DNA of 64,000 bases from Mycocentrospora acerina (taxonomy: Eukaryota > Ascomycota > Dothideomycetes > Pleosporales), in contig JAKUHH010000143.1 in the NCBI GenBank assembly GCA_022701365.1, positions 170,657 through 234,656 on the forward strand, written 5' to 3'. Shown here one piece after another: positions 61,451-64,000 of this stretch. Numbering within the stretch: the first letter of the stretch is position 1; each line of letters starts with the position of its first letter. A program made the translations under genes and the position numbers. Below the pieces are notes generated by a model. The model was not told the origin of the DNA and searched no databases. It saw only the letters and a list, made by a program, of their open reading frames with translations.

Positions 61451-61955
61451 AGTGTTATTATTGCTGTTGCTGCTGTTGTAGTTGTAGTTATAGTTTTGCT
61501 ATACTTATTAGCAAAATACTACTATAAAGGCTTAACAAAGGATATATATAAAAAATATTAAGCCTAACTACTAAAGAGATTAAGATTTTAGAAGAGAAGC
61601 CTTAATATATAAGAACTTGTCTTAAAGTAAAAAAGATAATTATTAAGGTAATAATAAAGAAAATTTTTCTTAAGGTAAAAGTTAAAATATTATTAAAGAT
61701 TACTCTATAGTAAGTTACAAATAAGAGTTAAATATAAAAAGAGACATAATTAGATAAGATAAGGACTTGCACTATAAAAAAAGGAAAATAAAAAGAAGAA
61801 ATATAAACTTTAAATAAAAGGGTTTTAGTAGAGATAAGAGAAAGAAACCTAGACACTGTCTAAACTCTATTTTACCTCTTCTTTGCTCTCTTTTATATAC
61901 AGACAAAAGATAACTCTGCAGAAAAGGACTTTCTGCCTATATAGAGAAAGAGTAG

Positions 61956-62243
61956 TGTAATGTTTACAGTTTTATATTATATTATTACTCTTAAGTTAAC
62001 TAATACCTATCTAATAGCTACCTAATTTATACTTGCCTTAGATAATAACCCTAAGAAGAGATATATAAAAGAGGCAGTCTGTGTAGCTTTATAGAGTAGT
62101 TTTTCTATATCCTTTTATATAAGACCTATAAGTGTAGAGAATAGTATCTTTAGTTTACCTTCTAGTCCTAGCACTCCTATATGCCTAGTAGTAGACACTT
62201 CAGACCCTATTCAGATTACTCTCTTATAACCTGCGTCGTTACA
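61956..62243 (+). repeat. 3' LTR
   Basis: 288 bp aligned to the 5' LTR. Its first part is C-to-T mutated (TGTAATGTTTACAGTTTTAT) while its last ~80 bp keep TCA (CTTCAGACCCTATTCAGA), the mirror image of the 5' LTR. Confidence 0.95.
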
Positions 62244-63566
62244 AAGGCATAAGAGGTAGCGTTGCAAGGCTTTGCTATAGAGTTTCCTCTAATTTGCTAG
62301 CTCTTTTCTCTACTAAAGCTTTAACCTCTTACTTAGCTTTAGCTTAAAGATAGATTTATTAGCTGCTACTTAAATAGCTAAAGTAATTAGCTCTGCTATA
62401 CTATTAATTTTTCTAGTTAGGCTAGCTAATATTTCTAGGTCCTTTAGCTGCTTTTAGTGTTGTTTTGTTAGAGCCTCTATTTCTAGAAGCTTTTATTATA
62501 TTTTATTTATAGTAAACTTTAGAGCAAGCTCTATATTAAAGATTTTCTAGTCTGCTTTTTTTAAAGCATAAGGTAGGTCTAAAATNTCTCTACTAAAGCT
62601 TTAACCTCTTACTTAGCTTTAGCTTAAAGATAGATTTATTAGCTGCTACTTAAATAGCTAAAGTAATTAGCTCTGCTATACTATTAATTTTTCTAGTTAG
62701 GCTAGCTAATATTTCTAGGTCCTTTAGCTGCTTTTAGTGTTGTTTTGTTAGAGCCTCTATTTCTAGAAGCTTTTATTATATTTTATTTATAGTAAACTTT
62801 AGAGCAAGCTCTATATTAAAGATTTTCTAGTCTGCTTTTTTTAAAGCATAAGGTAGGTCTAAAATAGGATTTATATATATTTGTTGTGTATTTAAAGAAA
62901 TAGCAGAGTAGCTAATTAGCTAACTTTACTCTAAAATTAGACCTGTAAAACATTTACTCCTAGTTAGAATTTAGTAGCTAATAATTATACTTTTCTAACT
63001 ACTCTACTAGCTACTTAGCTTTTAGATTAAGGTTTTATATAGTAGTAGTCTACTATATATAGTAGCTATTAAAATTACCTGCTAGTAAAAAAGGTAATTT
63101 TAAATCTAGGCTTAAGAGCAGCCTTTATGCAGTCTTTTAACTATTAGTCTGTGTTTTAGAATCTGCTGCTAATTTTTTTTATTATAAAAGTTTAGCAGAA
63201 GAAAATCTTCTACTAAGCCTATTATTTCTAAAACTATTATATTTATATCTTTACTTATATTTAACCTTAAGCTATACTTTAGGCTAGTTTTAGTATAAAT
63301 ATAAATAGCAGTTTTAGGCTTTTTAATAGTTTCTAGTAAAACTAGAGTATAGGCAAGGTATTATAGTAAGAACTACTTATCTTGCCTATCTAGCTACACG
63401 CTAGGTTTTTATACTAGAATTAGGTCTACTTTTCTAGTAAATGCTATTTCTAAGAGAGATTATTAAGTTTCTTAGTATTTTCCTATATTATATTATAGAA
63501 AGACAATTTCTCCTTTTTTTTTTAGATATAGGAGCATCTAAAATATCTGTGCTAGAATAAGCGTTT
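62244..63566 (-). mobile_element. Outer LINE, 5' segment (truncated)
   Basis: Begins with the second AAGGC and continues the minus-strand ORF2 through the endonuclease region to about 63566, where homology to the inner LINE (near 49015) stops. The outer copy is therefore 5'-truncated. It contains the N-flanked duplication. Confidence 0.88.
62307..62865. repeat. 279-nt apparent direct duplication around a single N
   Basis: Bases 62307-62585 and 62587-62865 read as identical by eye, with N at 62586. The inner LINE has a single copy of this region, so this is most simply an assembly join of overlapping contig ends. Confidence 0.88.
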
Positions 63567-63947
63567 TGTTCTGCACTTATTGTAATAGGCTACGCCTAGT
63601 TAGGAGTCTTAGCATAAACCTTAATCTGACAAACAGCTAACAAAAACCTAGTTGCTAAGACACCTAGACTTACTAAGCTAGAACCTGTCTTAGGGCCCTT
63701 AAGGCACAACTAGTAATACTAGATACCCTATAGATAAAGCACAGAAACTATCTAGATACCCTGCATATACTAACAAAGAACCTAAACCTCTCCTAAGACT
63801 ACTCTAGCACACCTAGCAGCTCTAGATACCTTACAGAAAACACACAGATATAATCTAACAAAACATAGAACACCTAAACAGGTATAAATAGATAGATGTA
63901 AACAAGTTATTATAGCTATTAATTCATTTAAGTTTATACCTAGCTAC
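63567..63947. other. Unassigned AT-rich repeat-like sequence
   Basis: Beyond the LINE end the sequence no longer matches either LINE or the chromovirus. It is again almost free of TCA and TGA, so it is likely another mutated repeat. No coding frame seen. Confidence 0.4.
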
Positions 63948-64000
63948 TGTAACGTTCACAACGTCACATCCTATCATTACCCCTGAGTCAACCAACACCC
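63948..64000 (+). mobile_element. Start of a second LTR of the same chromovirus family (partial)
   Basis: TGTAACGTTCACAACGTCAC and onward match the 5' LTR start at 54856 with few differences; CCTGAGTCAACC is unmutated here. The window ends inside it. Confidence 0.88.

Larger units (their letters stand above)
54856..62243 (+). mobile_element. Ty3/gypsy LTR retrotransposon (chromovirus), 7,388 bp
   Basis: Bounded by two 288-bp LTRs (TGTAAC..GTTACA) and a 5-bp target duplication AAGGC (54851-54855, 62244-62248). Order inside: gag-like, reverse transcriptase, RNase H, integrase, chromodomain, then a 1.3-kb 3' region with an antisense frame. It is inserted in the outer LINE, whose sequence continues on both sides. 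A purine-rich tract AGAGAAAGAGTAG precedes the 3' LTR. All coding parts are full of TAA/TAG. Confidence 0.95.

Overview
The window comes from a filamentous ascomycete (Pezizomycotina; Leotiomycetes is my best guess from the gene families, not proven). Genes carry short introns (47 to 166 nt) with GT..CTAAC/CTAAT..AG signals, one GC-AG intron, and typical ascomycete proteins: Gwt1, Tim10, Mei5/Sfr1, a PTH11-like rhodopsin-fold protein, a hexose transporter and a DUF7136-type secreted protein. I see no tRNA, rRNA or CRISPR array.

Bases 1 to about 45,300 are ordinary, moderately gene-dense chromosome. In order: a 5'-partial uncharacterised gene with a possible ADP-ribosyl-fold motif (+); a 7-TM rhodopsin-like protein (+); a DUF7136-type surface protein (+); a small SRPK-like kinase (-); an ER-membrane J-domain protein (-); a hexose transporter (-); Tim10 (+); a 988-residue serine-rich disordered protein (-); Gwt1 (+); Mei5/Sfr1 (+); a YMR226C-like short-chain dehydrogenase (+); a Gre2-like reductase (+); a secreted Fe3+-binding-protein-like protein (+); a TXNDC17-like thioredoxin (-); an MFS transporter (+); a single-pass cysteine-rich receptor-like protein (+); and a dead zinc alcohol dehydrogenase (-). 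They are a mix of housekeeping and accessory functions. I see no biosynthetic cluster; the long gaps (15.5-19.7 kb, 6.4-9.5 kb) hold no gene I can support.

Bases 45,348 to 64,000 are an AT-rich, gene-free block of nested, hypermutated retrotransposons. A 5'-truncated Tad1-like LINE on the minus strand (45,348-63,566) was split twice: by a plus-strand LINE with poly(A) and an 11-bp target duplication (47,163-53,508), and by a 7.4-kb Ty3/gypsy chromovirus with 288-bp LTRs and a 5-bp target duplication (54,856-62,243). A fresh start of the same LTR family lies at the right edge. Coding parts are riddled with TAA/TAG where Gln or Trp is expected, consistent with repeat-induced point mutation (RIP).

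The most interesting signals are in this block. First, CpA preceded by a pyrimidine (and its complement TGR) is essentially absent, while ACA/GCA and TGT/TGC remain common, so the mutation appears to have a trinucleotide context. Second, the same change converts the reverse-transcriptase YxDD to YxDN in all three elements. Third, the chromovirus carries a 197-codon antisense reading frame upstream of its 3' LTR, broken only by TAA/TAG. Fourth, the outer edges of the LTR element and the 5' UTR of the inner LINE escaped mutation with sharp boundaries. A single N at 62,586 sits between two 279-nt copies that look identical, which looks like an assembly artefact.
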